Numbered from the stretch's first letter, positions 16,247 to 24,652 are shown. The stretch is DNA of 64,000 nt from Bog-950 sp046329535 (GCA_046329535.1 JAXLUN010000002.1:597376-661375), one strand, 5' to 3'. Translations and numbers: made by a program. The notes: generated by a model from the sequence alone, not told the origin.

Positions 16247-17270
16247 ATTTCATGTTAGCGGTTTCAAGAAGTGTTGTAGCTATAGCGTTTAGGTCATCGG
16301 CTTCAAAGCTGATTCGCAATATTTCTTTCGTTTCTTTCATGACTATGCCTTTATCGTATGCTTTGTCGTAATAATGCAAAGCAATTTCTGCTACGCGGGT
16401 AAAGTTTTTTTCATGTAAGGCATCAATGGCATTTTTCCATTGTTCGTTGCCGAGTCGTTTTTTAATTTTTGTAATAGATTCCACCAAACCATCCGTATGG
16501 TTTTCGGAATAACCGGCCACCAGTCTTTTTACTCTTATATCCAGAGGCAAGTCTATAACAATCAACCTGGAAAGACGAAGGTGATTCCAGAAACTTAAAT
16601 CAAGAAATACATTGCCGATCGTTCTACTTTCATCTTCCAGCCAAACACGTTTGGAGCTATTAAAGGTCTTTAACTCCTCGCCCAGCAAATTTTCGAAGTG
16701 CTCAGTAGATGGTTGCACCGGTTGACCCAGGGAACCAAAGGCCGAGCCTTTATGGTTGGCTAAACCCTCCAGGTCAATTACCTGCTCGCCTAGCTTTTTC
16801 AATTGCAGTAATACCTCTGTTTTTCCGGAGCCTGTTCGTCCACCCAAAACGATGTATGGAAATTTTTGAGCCAGCACACTTAGTATATGCTGCCGGTAAC
16901 TTTTATACCCGCCCTTAAGCACATACACATCATATCCGAAAAGATTGAGCAGCCAAGCCATGCTGCCGCTTCGCATTCCTCCGCGCCAGCAATGAACAAA
17001 TACCTTATTGTTGCGAATGTGGGGTTGAACAAACCGAATAAAATCGCCCATTTTTTTTCCTACAATATCCAGACCCAGCAAGATGGCCTCGTTGCGGCTT
17101 TGTTGTTTGTAGGCCGTGCCTACCAGTTTTCTTTCCTCTGTATTAAACAAAGGTAAATTGGTGGCGTGCGGTATGTGTGCATAGTTATACTCGCCATCGC
17201 TTCTAACATCGAGGGTGAGGTATTCTTTCGATTGCAATAAAAAGTCTTCTATGGCAAGATGGTGAATCAT
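16236..17270 (-). CDS. mnmH: tRNA 2-selenouridine synthase
   Basis: MnmH (SelU/YbbB) replaces sulfur by selenium in 2-thiouridine at the wobble position, through a geranylated intermediate. The 344-residue protein has an N-terminal rhodanese domain (residues 1-125) with active-site Cys in VHCWRGGMRSGSMAW and a C-terminal P-loop domain beginning LGGRTGSGKTEVL. Length and domain order are those of the family. It starts 5 bp after meaB and overlaps selD by 11 bp. Confidence 0.95.
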   Translation of the reverse strand: MIHHLAIEDFLLQSKEYLTLDVRSDGEYNYAHIPHATNLPLFNTEERKLVGTAYKQQSRNEAILLGLDIVGKKMGDFIRFVQPHIRNNKVFVHCWRGGMRSGSMAWLLNLFGYDVYVLKGGYKSYRQHILSVLAQKFPYIVLGGRTGSGKTEVLLQLKKLGEQVIDLEGLANHKGSAFGSLGQPVQPSTEHFENLLGEELKTFNSSKRVWLEDESRTIGNVFLDLSFWNHLRLSRLIVIDLPLDIRVKRLVAGYSENHTDGLVESITKIKKRLGNEQWKNAIDALHEKNFTRVAEIALHYYDKAYDKGIVMKETKEILRISFEADDLNAIATTLLETANMKYGN

Positions 17271-17275
17271 TTGAG

Positions 17276-18154
17276 TTACAGATATGGCTTCACAAAGCTG
17301 TAGAGATTAAAGTTGGCTGCGCTCATCTGTAGTTGTAAATCTGCTTTTAGTTTACTGCGGTCAAAATTTTTCATTCGGTGTTTAGAAATAATGCGCAAAG
17401 CTTTTTGTGTCAATAGAATCAGTTTGCGATACCGGTTCTCATCGGTTGATTTAACCTGTGCAATTTGGTTTAATAGTTCTTTAATGCCCGCACTTTCCAC
17501 GGCTACCGTTTTCAAAACAGGAATATGTTCCCGGCCGCTCATGTGTAGCTGGTGGGTAAGCGAGTTCAATAAGGCCTCCGCATCGGCCCTATCGGCTTTA
17601 TTAATGACAAACACATCGGCAATTTCCATCAGGCCGGCTTTCATGGCTTGTATGCTATCTCCGGCTTCGGGCACCAGCACCACCACCGTGGTATCGGCAA
17701 GGCCAGCAATTTCTACCTCGCTTTGCCCTACACCTACGGTTTCAATAAAAATATAATCAAACGGGTAAGCACGCATCACTTCGGCTACTTCAATTATTTT
17801 ATCGCTCAAGCCACCCAGTGAACCGCGCGAAGCAATGGAACGGATAAACAAATTGGGGTTGGTAAAGTGAGCGCTCATACGCAAACGGTCGCCCAATAAA
17901 GCGCCCAGGTTAAAGGGCGATGATGGGTCTACCAGAATCAATCCTACTTTTTTTTCTTCATCCAATAAAATGCCCAGTAGTGCGTTTAGCAACGTGCTTT
18001 TACCGGCTCCGGGGGGGCCTGTAAAGCCGATTATCGGGATATCATTAGGCTTTAGCTGTTGCAGCAGCGTTTCAAAACCTTCTGCTTCGTTTTCTACCCA
18101 AGAGATACTTCGTGCCAGGGTTTTGTAATCGGTTATGGAATGATTGTGCGACAA
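17276..18154 (-). CDS. meaB: Methylmalonyl-CoA mutase-associated GTPase MeaB
   Basis: A G3E-family P-loop GTPase that protects and reloads adenosylcobalamin-dependent acyl-CoA mutases. 292 residues with Walker A GFTGPPGAGKSTLLNALL, the DPSSPFNLGALLGDRLRM block, ETVGVGQSE (switch/Walker B region), and NKADRADAE as the guanine-specificity motif. The mutase subunits are not in this window. It is the first gene of the four-gene minus-strand operon and is divergent from the O-antigen ligase-like gene across 43 bp. Confidence 0.93.
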   Translation of the reverse strand: MSHNHSITDYKTLARSISWVENEAEGFETLLQQLKPNDIPIIGFTGPPGAGKSTLLNALLGILLDEEKKVGLILVDPSSPFNLGALLGDRLRMSAHFTNPNLFIRSIASRGSLGGLSDKIIEVAEVMRAYPFDYIFIETVGVGQSEVEIAGLADTTVVVLVPEAGDSIQAMKAGLMEIADVFVINKADRADAEALLNSLTHQLHMSGREHIPVLKTVAVESAGIKELLNQIAQVKSTDENRYRKLILLTQKALRIISKHRMKNFDRSKLKADLQLQMSAANFNLYSFVKPYL

Positions 18155-18197
18155 GAGTTTTATGTTTACGATTTAAAATTAAAATCCTTGCCCGATT

Positions 18198-19442
18198 GTG
18201 AGCAAAGAAACAGCGGTTAAAAAGTATTTGGGTGAAGATATTATTCAATGGCTGATAGTTTTTTTCTGTGTACTCACCTTTACAGGCTTTGTTTCTTCGC
18301 GGGCGGTGGCCAGTATAGGTTTAATTGGATTGGTTGCCATACCGTTGATAACCGAAAACTTAGTAACCGTTTTTAAAAGATATTATCTGCGTAAAGACTA
18401 TGTTGTGTTGTCGGTTTTTTTCTGGATAGTTTTTTTTTCCGGCTGCTACTCTGATGATATAACTAACTGGCTCAACTGGGTGCGCATCAAGCTGCCTTAT
18501 CTTTTTTTACCCATCGCATGGGCCTCTGTAAAAAAACCGGAGCAACAAAAGTTTATTGCCCTGCTGTATGGTTTTATTCTGGTGTTTTTTATCAGCACCC
18601 TGCTGGTCATTTTTAATTACGCTATGAACTACGCCTTTATCAATAACTCTATTTTTAGTGGCCGTAGTATTCCTATGCCTTTCAGCCATATTCGGTTTAC
18701 GCTGATGCTGGCGTTTTCTTTTTTCTGCTGTTATTATTTATATGAGAAGCGGTTATTTCTTTTTTATGCAGGCGAAAAGTGGTTGCAGCTTTTCCTGATG
18801 GCTTTTTCGTTTACGGCCCTCCACATACTTTCTGTACGCAGTGGTTTGCTGGCCCTGTATCTGGGCGCTTTCTTTTTGTTGCTGCGCTATATGATCAATC
18901 AGAAAAAATATGTGCCGGGGCTTGTTTTGTTTTTGCTGCTTACCTCCGCTCCTTTTGTGGCCTATCGGTTAGTACCAAGCTTGCAAAATAAACTGGTGTT
19001 TATGCAATATGACCTAAAGGGGCTGCGGGACGGTGAAATAAATTACCGGTATGATTTAATGCGGTTAAGCTCCATGAAAATTGGCCTGGAGGTATGGAGC
19101 AATAACAAGCTTTGGGGGGTGGGGGCCGGTGACCTGAAAGAGTCTATGAATACAACTTACGAACGGCTATTGCCGCAACTAAACCCCCAAAACCGATTAA
19201 TGCCGCATAATGAGCTGGTATGGGTGTTAGCAAGCTTGGGAACTGTTGGCTTTTTACTTTTTCTTTTTGCGTTTACATTTCCTGTTTTTTATCAAAACAA
19301 TTACCGCCACTGGTTATTGGTGGTTTTGCATCTCATTCTTTTTTCTTCTTTTCTTACCGAGGCTACGCTGGAGGAACAAATAGGCACCGGCTTTTACATC
19401 ACCTTTCTGTTAGTGCTCATCAATCAGTTTCGCCATGAGTAA
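18198..19442 (+). CDS. O-antigen ligase/polymerase-like membrane protein
   Basis: 414 residues, GTG start at 18198. About eleven hydrophobic segments; the Wzy_C-type core is the periplasmic part containing LSVRSGLLALYLGAFFLLL, followed by a large loop with YRYDLMRLSSMKIGLEVW and GVGAGDLKESMNTTYE, and then NRLMPHNELVWVLASLG. This pattern is that of O-antigen ligases (WaaL) and polymerases. The gene overlaps the downstream glycosyltransferase by 8 bp, which supports a role in lipopolysaccharide or capsule assembly. Ligase and polymerase cannot be told apart from sequence. Confidence 0.82.
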   Translation: MSKETAVKKYLGEDIIQWLIVFFCVLTFTGFVSSRAVASIGLIGLVAIPLITENLVTVFKRYYLRKDYVVLSVFFWIVFFSGCYSDDITNWLNWVRIKLPYLFLPIAWASVKKPEQQKFIALLYGFILVFFISTLLVIFNYAMNYAFINNSIFSGRSIPMPFSHIRFTLMLAFSFFCCYYLYEKRLFLFYAGEKWLQLFLMAFSFTALHILSVRSGLLALYLGAFFLLLRYMINQKKYVPGLVLFLLLTSAPFVAYRLVPSLQNKLVFMQYDLKGLRDGEINYRYDLMRLSSMKIGLEVWSNNKLWGVGAGDLKESMNTTYERLLPQLNPQNRLMPHNELVWVLASLGTVGFLLFLFAFTFPVFYQNNYRHWLLVVLHLILFSSFLTEATLEEQIGTGFYITFLLVLINQFRHE

Positions 19443-20190
19443 GCTATCGGTTGTTATTATCACCTTCAACGAAGAAGAGCGCATGGGCCGATGTATAGAC
19501 TCGGTGCGCCAGGTGGCAGACGAAATAATTGTGCTCGATTCATTCTCTACCGACCGAACCCTTGAAATAGCCCGGGCAAAAGGAGCCCTTGTATTTCAGG
19601 AAAAATTTACCGGCTTCACCGCACAAAAAAACCGGGTTATTGCTAAAAGCATTTATCCCTATGTTTTTTCGATAGATGCCGATGAAGAGTTAAGTGAAGA
19701 CTTGCTGCGTTCTATACAAAGCGAAAAAGAAAAAGGATTTCCGGCCGGTGCCTATCAAATGAACCGGCTTAATTTTTTCGGTAAGCGTGCCGTAAAAACC
19801 TGCGGCTGGTATCCGGATACCAAGGTTAGAATCTGGAACAAGACGATGGGCCATTGGACAGGCGGACTGGTGCATGAAGAATGGGCACCCGCCCAGAGCG
19901 CGGTGGTGGTTGAAAAGCTGAAAGGCGACTTGTTACATTTCACCTATCAAACCAAAGAAGATTTAATCAGGCAAACAGAAAGATTTGCCGATTTGGCGGC
20001 CGAAAGTTTAAGGCAGAAAAACATTTTCTACCTCCTTACCAAAATGCTGACCAGCCCCTGGTTTAAGTTTATGCGCAGTTACTTTTTTAAACTGGGCTTT
20101 ACCGATGGGGCCCTTGGTTTTACTATTTGCTATTACCAAAGCCGGGGGGTGTTTTTAAAATATTACCGCGCTATTATCAGCAAACAGTAG
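19435..20190 (+). CDS. Family 2 glycosyltransferase (WaaE/KdtX-like)
   Basis: 251 residues, a GT-A fold enzyme. The N-terminus LSVVIITFNEEERMGRCIDS, the VLDSFSTDRTLEIA block, and the metal-binding FSIDADEELSEDLL (DxD) are those of GT2 enzymes of the WaaE/KdtX lipopolysaccharide-core type. WYPDTKVRIWNK and GGLVHEEW at about 125-148 are also typical. Overlap with the O-antigen ligase-like gene indicates a two-gene surface-polysaccharide operon. The acceptor sugar is unknown. Confidence 0.88.
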   Translation: MSKLSVVIITFNEEERMGRCIDSVRQVADEIIVLDSFSTDRTLEIARAKGALVFQEKFTGFTAQKNRVIAKSIYPYVFSIDADEELSEDLLRSIQSEKEKGFPAGAYQMNRLNFFGKRAVKTCGWYPDTKVRIWNKTMGHWTGGLVHEEWAPAQSAVVVEKLKGDLLHFTYQTKEDLIRQTERFADLAAESLRQKNIFYLLTKMLTSPWFKFMRSYFFKLGFTDGALGFTICYYQSRGVFLKYYRAIISKQ

Positions 20191-20320
20191 CCAGCTATAC
20201 GCCAGCTCTGTTAACACACCCCTGCGCAAAAAATACTTGATTTTGCCACCTCGCTTTTTATGGGCTTGCCGTAACCAAAAACCTCCCCCCAAACAAACAA
20301 CTTGTTACAAAGGTAATTAG

Positions 20321-20620
20321 AGGGCATTTCCTACGCAGCGGAAATGCTTTCCTAAAACCGGGAGGGCATTTCCTACACAGCGGAAACGCTTTCCTAAAAC
20401 CGGGAGGGCACTTCCCACACAGCGGAAACGCTTTCCTAAAACCGGGAGGGCACTTCCTACACAGCGGAAACGCTTTACCAAAACCGGGAGGGCATTTCCC
20501 ACACAGCGGAAACGCTTTACCAAAACCGGGAGGGCATTTCCTACACAGCGGAAACGCTTTCCTAAAACCGGGAGGGCACTTCCTACGCAGCGGAAACGCT
20601 TTACCAAAACCGGGAGGGCA
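20321..20620. repeat. 42-bp tandem repeat array (7 full units plus 6 bp)
   Basis: Seven head-to-tail units of exactly 42 bp (unit starts 20321, 20363, 20405, 20447, 20489, 20531, 20573), then AGGGCA. Units differ at only a few places (ATTTCC/ACTTCC, ACGCAG/ACACAG, TTCCT/TTACC). Each contains an 8-bp inverted repeat; read as minus-strand RNA, GCGTTTCC pairs with GGAAATGC or GGAAGTGC using G-U pairs, so variable bases mostly keep pairing. Four of the six frames are open through the array because 42 is a multiple of 3, so a long open frame here is no evidence of coding. The array lies between convergent genes; the rest of 20191-20320 shows nothing recognisable. Confidence 0.9.
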
Positions 20621-20625
20621 CGGAC

Positions 20626-21105
20626 TTAGTGCGGCAACTTATGCTGCAACAAGCCATACACATAAGTTCCGGCTACGGCACTCAGCAGAGCTACCACAAA
20701 CACCCCAAATTCACTGCCTATCAATCCATACATGGGGCCGGGGCAGGCGCCAGTAAGCGCCCAGCCCAAACCGAAGAGTAATCCGCCAAAAATGTTTCCT
20801 TTATTAAAAGGCCTTTCGCTAAAAACAACTTCTTCGCCCCGAATGGTTTTGATGTTTATCTTTTTAATAAGCTGTGTAGATATAGTGGCAACCACTACCG
20901 CGGTTCCTATCACCCCATACATATGAAAAGAGGCTAAGCGAAACATTTCCTGAATACGAAACCACGAAACTATTTCTGCCTTGACAAAAACAATTCCGAA
21001 GAAAACTCCGATAAGCACATATTTAAGATTGGAGACGAAAGTTTCTGCGGTTGACTGATGATTGGTTCCTTCTTCTTCTGTTATATTTTTCATGTGTGGT
21101 GGCAT
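20626..21105 (-). CDS. YeeE/YedE-family sulfur transporter half (second half, DUF6691-like)
   Basis: 159 residues, with about four membrane segments. The family signature GLLFGLGWALTGACPGPMYGLIGSE, containing the conserved Cys of the ACPGP motif, lies at about 108-132. YeeE/YedE (TsuA-type) proteins take up thiosulfate or related sulfur compounds through conserved membrane cysteines. In many bacteria, as here, the protein is split in two halves. The start ATG at 21105 overlaps the stop of the first half (TAATG), so the two are translationally coupled; ATG 21093 is an alternative. Confidence 0.85.
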   Translation of the reverse strand: MPPHMKNITEEEGTNHQSTAETFVSNLKYVLIGVFFGIVFVKAEIVSWFRIQEMFRLASFHMYGVIGTAVVVATISTQLIKKINIKTIRGEEVVFSERPFNKGNIFGGLLFGLGWALTGACPGPMYGLIGSEFGVFVVALLSAVAGTYVYGLLQHKLPH

Positions 21106-21668
21106 TATAGGTTAAAAATTAAAGGCAGCAAAAGCCAGGTAGTAATAAAGCCGCCAATCATAAAACAGATGGTGGCTATTAAACTCGATAGCTGAAAGTT
21201 AGAGATACCCGTAATGGCATGTCCCGAAGTGCAGCCACCGGCATAGCGGGTTCCAAAACCTACCAAAAAACCGCCCACCACTATTAGAATAAAGCCCTTA
21301 AGCGTAAACAAACCGCTGAACGAAAAAATATCGGTAGGCACTAATTGGTCAAATTGCTGCACGCCCAGTTGTTGTAACTGCTGTTGTGTGGAGCTTGCTA
21401 TTACAATAGGATTAGGGTTTGCCAAAAGCGTAGAGGCCACCCAGCCACCCATTAAAATGCCGGCCACAAAAAAAAGATTCCAGGTTTCCTTTTTCCAATT
21501 GTATTTAAAATAAGCCGGGCCGGCCGGCAAACAGGCCGCACACAAATGGCGGAACGAGGAAGAAATACCAAAGGGCTTGTTGCCGATTAAATACAGCAAC
21601 GGAACGGTTAATCCGATTAATACACCGGCTATACTCCAATGCCAGGGCTGACGCAATAGTTCTAACAT
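21105..21668 (-). CDS. YeeE/YedE-family sulfur transporter half (first half)
   Basis: 187 residues, with four to five membrane segments. The signature GFGTRYAGGCTSGHAITG at about 137-154 carries the conserved Cys thought to pass the sulfur substrate. A CAACLPAG motif with two more cysteines lies near residue 43. It is the first gene of a two-gene unit with the 20626-21105 half. Upstream are a promoter and a tiny polycysteine reading frame (21734-21781), which suggests cysteine-responsive control. Confidence 0.86.
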   Translation of the reverse strand: MLELLRQPWHWSIAGVLIGLTVPLLYLIGNKPFGISSSFRHLCAACLPAGPAYFKYNWKKETWNLFFVAGILMGGWVASTLLANPNPIVIASSTQQQLQQLGVQQFDQLVPTDIFSFSGLFTLKGFILIVVGGFLVGFGTRYAGGCTSGHAITGISNFQLSSLIATICFMIGGFITTWLLLPLIFNL

Positions 21669-21721
21669 AATACAGGTTTAAAAAATGAATAAAGAAAAAT
21701 CGAAAAAAGGGAAGGGGAATC

Positions 21722-21735
21722 AGTTCGACCGAACT
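21722..21735 (-). promoter_or_regulatory. Small palindrome over the leader stop codon
   Basis: AGTTCG (21722-21727) and CGAACT (21730-21735) form a compact inverted repeat that overlaps the TAG stop codon of the polycysteine frame. As RNA it would fold with a tight loop just where a ribosome ends the leader. Further downstream the minus strand runs into a C/T-rich stretch with a run of six Ts (about 21704-21709). It could be part of an attenuator or an operator; only the symmetry is seen. Confidence 0.4.
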
Positions 21736-21781
21736 AACAACAGCAACAACAACAGGAAAGTGTAAAAGATGTTTGCTTCAT
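21734..21781 (-). CDS. Polycysteine leader peptide upstream of the sulfur-uptake genes
   Basis: A 15-codon frame, MKQTSFTLSCCCCCC then TAG, ends in six consecutive cysteine codons (TGT TGT TGT TGC TGT TGT). It lies 65 bp upstream of the first YeeE/YedE gene on the same strand. A good -33/-7 promoter ends only 4 bases before its ATG, so the transcript should start at or next to the ATG and the frame would be leaderless. Comparable polycysteine short frames act as cysteine-responsive attenuators of sulfur genes in mycobacteria. The same logic here is inference: cysteine shortage stalls ribosomes on the Cys run and changes downstream folding or termination. The frame is too short for a statistical coding argument; its strength is the Cys run plus context. 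Confidence 0.65.
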   Translation of the reverse strand: MKQTSFTLSCCCCCC

Positions 21782-21785
21782 AAAA

Positions 21786-21818
21786 CGAATATAGAAGCAA
21801 TTTGATTTTGTGCAACAA
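21786..21818 (-). promoter_or_regulatory. Promoter for the polycysteine leader and YeeE/YedE pair
   Basis: On the minus strand TTG (21815-21813; part of TTGTTG 21818-21813), a 19-base spacer and TATATTCG (21793-21786) match the Bacteroidota -33/-7 pattern, with TTCG in place of TTTG. TTTT then ATG of the leader follow immediately. Confidence 0.6.
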
Positions 21819-21836
21819 CCCGAATCAAAAAATGTG

Positions 21837-22856
21837 CTACTCAGGTTTTTTAAAATACTCGTTACTGTAAATTTTAAGCAGCAGAATAAAATACGAAATC
21901 AGCAGCGGCCCGAAGATGATACCCACAAAGCCAAACAGCGGCAGCCCTATAATAACCCCGAAAAAAGTAATGAGCGGATGGGTGTCGCCCAGTTTTTTCT
22001 GCACCACAAAACGAAACACATTATCTACATTGGTAATAATTAAAGCGCCATAAACAGCCAGTGCAATACCCTGCCAGTGATAGCCTGCCACATATTGAAA
22101 AATTGCCAGCGGCACCCAAACAATAGTTGTTCCTACTACGGGCAGCACACTCATCAGGCCGGTAAGAGCCGCCCAAAACAATACCTCATCAACCCCAAAC
22201 ATAAAATACCCGATTAAGGCCGTAAAAGCCTGCAACACCGCCAGTACCGGTATGCCTATAGAGTTGGAAATAGTCTGGCTTTTTAGTTCGGTTAGCAGCA
22301 GGGCATCGTTTTCGTCTTTAAACGGAAGGTTCTGCCGCACATAATTTTCGAAAACCCGGGCATTGATGAGCATAAAGAACAGTAAAAAATAAAGCACAAA
22401 AATATCGGCCACCGCACTCAGCGTGGCCGAAAGCAACCCCGGTATTACATCAGCTGCCAGCGAGGTAAGTTTACTCACCGTATCCTGCGACAGCAAATCA
22501 ACACCCAGATAATCTTTAGCGCGGTTGCTCCATTCCTGGGCCAGATGCAGTATTTCTTCGTAATGATTAATCAGGTAACTCACCTTACCCGAAAGCATGA
22601 GCGATACCAGCAATACCGGCAACACCAACACCATAAACGAAACAAACATGAGCGCTGCTGTGGCCAGACTTGTATTCCATTTGCGCTTGGCCTTTTCGGT
22701 CAGGTAGAAGTACGGATTACGCAACAGCACATAAAAAACCAAAGCCCCCAAAAATGAACTGAGAAAACTCTTTAGCAGATAAAATAAAAAGGCGCCCAAA
22801 ACAAATAATACCAATAGAAAAAGGGACTGCTTCAGTTTATCATTATTCAGGTGCAT
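21837..22856 (-). CDS. AI-2E family transporter (PerM-like)
   Basis: 339 residues, an integral membrane protein of the PerM/AI-2E exporter family (UPF0118). Two N-terminal membrane helices are followed by a helical soluble stretch (about 85-145) and then five or so membrane segments. The conserved block GIPVLAVLQAFTALIGYFMFG and the VLPVVGTTIVWVPLAIFQYV and ITFFGVIIGLPLFGFVGII segments are diagnostic. Substrates differ across the family (signalling molecules, Na+/H+), so none is assigned. It is upstream of, but separated by a promoter from, the sulfur-uptake genes. Confidence 0.88.
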   Translation of the reverse strand: MHLNNDKLKQSLFLLVLFVLGAFLFYLLKSFLSSFLGALVFYVLLRNPYFYLTEKAKRKWNTSLATAALMFVSFMVLVLPVLLVSLMLSGKVSYLINHYEEILHLAQEWSNRAKDYLGVDLLSQDTVSKLTSLAADVIPGLLSATLSAVADIFVLYFLLFFMLINARVFENYVRQNLPFKDENDALLLTELKSQTISNSIGIPVLAVLQAFTALIGYFMFGVDEVLFWAALTGLMSVLPVVGTTIVWVPLAIFQYVAGYHWQGIALAVYGALIITNVDNVFRFVVQKKLGDTHPLITFFGVIIGLPLFGFVGIIFGPLLISYFILLLKIYSNEYFKKPE

Positions 22857-22994
22857 GCAATAAAAATAAAGCTTCTTAGTTATTTATATAACAACTAAAG
22901 ATTACGATGCCGGTTTTTAGGGCACCGCATACAAATTCATTTTTAATAACCTGCTATATGTATTACAGCCATCTACATCACCAAACCGGCCGTT

Positions 22995-23606
22995 ATGAAA
23001 CGTATAGCATTTGTTATAACCTGCACGCTCGCTGTTGGGGTCATGAACTCCTGCAGCTTTATTAAGCATGAATTTTCGGTGGCTTACTACCGCAATATTT
23101 CCCGCGCTCCTTTTGATGTTGTCATAGTTCCCGGTACACCGTTCGATAGTGCGCGCCCCAATCCGGTTTATGTTGGGCGGCTGCTTTGGGCTAAGTCATT
23201 ATTCGATAAAGGAATTGCACACAACATTATTTTTTCGGGCGCAGCGGTACATAGTCCGTTTGTAGAGGGCGAAGTGATGAAAATTACAGCCGATTCACTG
23301 GGCATTCCGCCACAAAACACCTTTGCCGAAAACAAAGCAGAACACAGTACGGAGAACTTAATTTACAGTATTGAAATGGCCCACGCCATGGGTTATCGTA
23401 AAATTGCCGTGGCCACCGACCCATTTCAATCGTTCTATCTCGGTCGCTATATCAGGAAGCAGAAGCTGGATGTAGCCATGCTGCCTTTCAGTATCGACTC
23501 TATGCCGGTATACTACCGCAGCTCTTTGCCGGATATAGATTTCGCATCGGCTCACGTATCTAACTTTGTGCCGCTGGAGAAACGCGAAGTGGCCATGAAT
23601 AAATAA
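22995..23606 (+). CDS. YdcF/DUF218-family lipoprotein
   Basis: 203 residues. A lipoprotein signal peptide ends at MNSC (Cys 20). The DUF218 (YdcF-like) core follows: FDVVIVPGTPFD, an N..Y.GRLLWAKSLFDKGIA block, IIFSGAAVHSPFVEGEVM, TFAENKAEHSTENL and KIAVATDPFQSFYLGRY. Members such as SanA and YdcF act in the envelope or bind nucleotides; function here is unknown. It appears monocistronic. Confidence 0.85.
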   Translation: MKRIAFVITCTLAVGVMNSCSFIKHEFSVAYYRNISRAPFDVVIVPGTPFDSARPNPVYVGRLLWAKSLFDKGIAHNIIFSGAAVHSPFVEGEVMKITADSLGIPPQNTFAENKAEHSTENLIYSIEMAHAMGYRKIAVATDPFQSFYLGRYIRKQKLDVAMLPFSIDSMPVYYRSSLPDIDFASAHVSNFVPLEKREVAMNK

Positions 23607-23660
23607 GTAGGGGGTTAGAATAAAAATGCTCATCTTACATCGAGTTTTAAAAATCGTTGT

Positions 23661-24650
23661 ATGAAAAAGCTTTCCTGTCTGCTGTTTATAATCGGCCTAC
23701 TTACTATTTCTTCCTGCAATAAAGATTCAAAAGACAATGGCTCGGGCAACGGTTTTGCCGAGGGCACGGTCTATGCACTAAAAGCCGGCAAAACAATTTC
23801 GGGCGCTCGTGTATATACCAACATTGCCGGACAACTTTATGAAACACGCTCTAATACTTCCGGCTATTTTAAATTGCAATTACCTGCCGGGCACCATCAA
23901 TTGTTTATTGAAACAGGCAAAGGCAAGCTCTTCAAAAGTACATTCGAAGCAGATATTGTTGCCAACGAATTGACTGTTTTGCCCCCTTCAGAAACTCAGC
24001 TGAATCAGGTGGGACAGCTGGCTTTTATATGGGGGCAGTATGACTTTATTCAACAGATTATTACAGATTCATTGGGATACAGCATTGACCCCATTTACAC
24101 CGGACAACTGAGCGTTCTTTCCCAATTCTCACAATATGATGCCGTGTTTATTAATTGTGGCGCACCCGATTTAAGTGATTCTGCCGGATACAGCAACTTA
24201 GCTCAGTATGTCACCGATGGTGGCAGCCTATATGTATCTGACTATTCCGTAAGTTATCTAACCGGCATCCACACCGGAGGCTGTTCCCGTCCGTTCGGTT
24301 TTATAGAAGATAGCTTATTGTGCAGCAGCAAAGCCGGTAGCGGGGGCATTACGCATAATGGCGCCATTGTAGATACCGCCTTTCAAACTTTTATGGGTAA
24401 AACCAATATGCTCATTTATTACGACTTACCTCAATGGGAGGTAATTCAGGCATATGACCCCTCATACTGGGATTTAATTGTTCGCCTGCCCGGCTCTATT
24501 CCTCTAATGTTGCGTAAGAGTAATTTCAGTAATGGTACATCTGGCGGTAATGGCGGCAATATTTACTTTACCACTTTCCATAATGAACCCAACGGGCTTA
24601 TTAATCAAGACATGCAACACATGCTGGAATACGTCATTCTGAATCTCTGA
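23661..24650 (+). CDS. Lipoprotein with carboxypeptidase-regulatory-like domain, function unknown
   Basis: 329 residues. The lipobox is ISSC (Cys 19). Residues about 30-110 form a CarboxypepD_reg-like beta domain (AEGTVYALKAGKTISGARVY ... SNTSGYFKLQLPAG). The middle (about 120-200) looks like a class I glutamine-amidotransferase/ThuA-type alpha-beta fold: YDAVFINCGAP with a Cys at an elbow-like position, and LAQYVTDGGSLYVSD; the IYFTTFHNE strand comes late. The family is not recognised beyond these folds. It ends 2 bp before the convergent glycosyltransferase. Confidence 0.65.
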   Translation: MKKLSCLLFIIGLLTISSCNKDSKDNGSGNGFAEGTVYALKAGKTISGARVYTNIAGQLYETRSNTSGYFKLQLPAGHHQLFIETGKGKLFKSTFEADIVANELTVLPPSETQLNQVGQLAFIWGQYDFIQQIITDSLGYSIDPIYTGQLSVLSQFSQYDAVFINCGAPDLSDSAGYSNLAQYVTDGGSLYVSDYSVSYLTGIHTGGCSRPFGFIEDSLLCSSKAGSGGITHNGAIVDTAFQTFMGKTNMLIYYDLPQWEVIQAYDPSYWDLIVRLPGSIPLMLRKSNFSNGTSGGNGGNIYFTTFHNEPNGLINQDMQHMLEYVILNL

Positions 24651-24652
24651 TT

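Noticed and set aside
20317..20607. A 96-residue minus-strand frame of 14-residue repeats (KRFRCVGSALPVLG type)
   Set aside because: Four of six frames stay open through any 42-bp unit lacking stops, there is no start context, and unit differences keep RNA pairing rather than protein sequence. I treat it as a non-coding array.
20321..20620. CRISPR array
   Set aside because: The units abut with no unique spacers and no cas gene is near.
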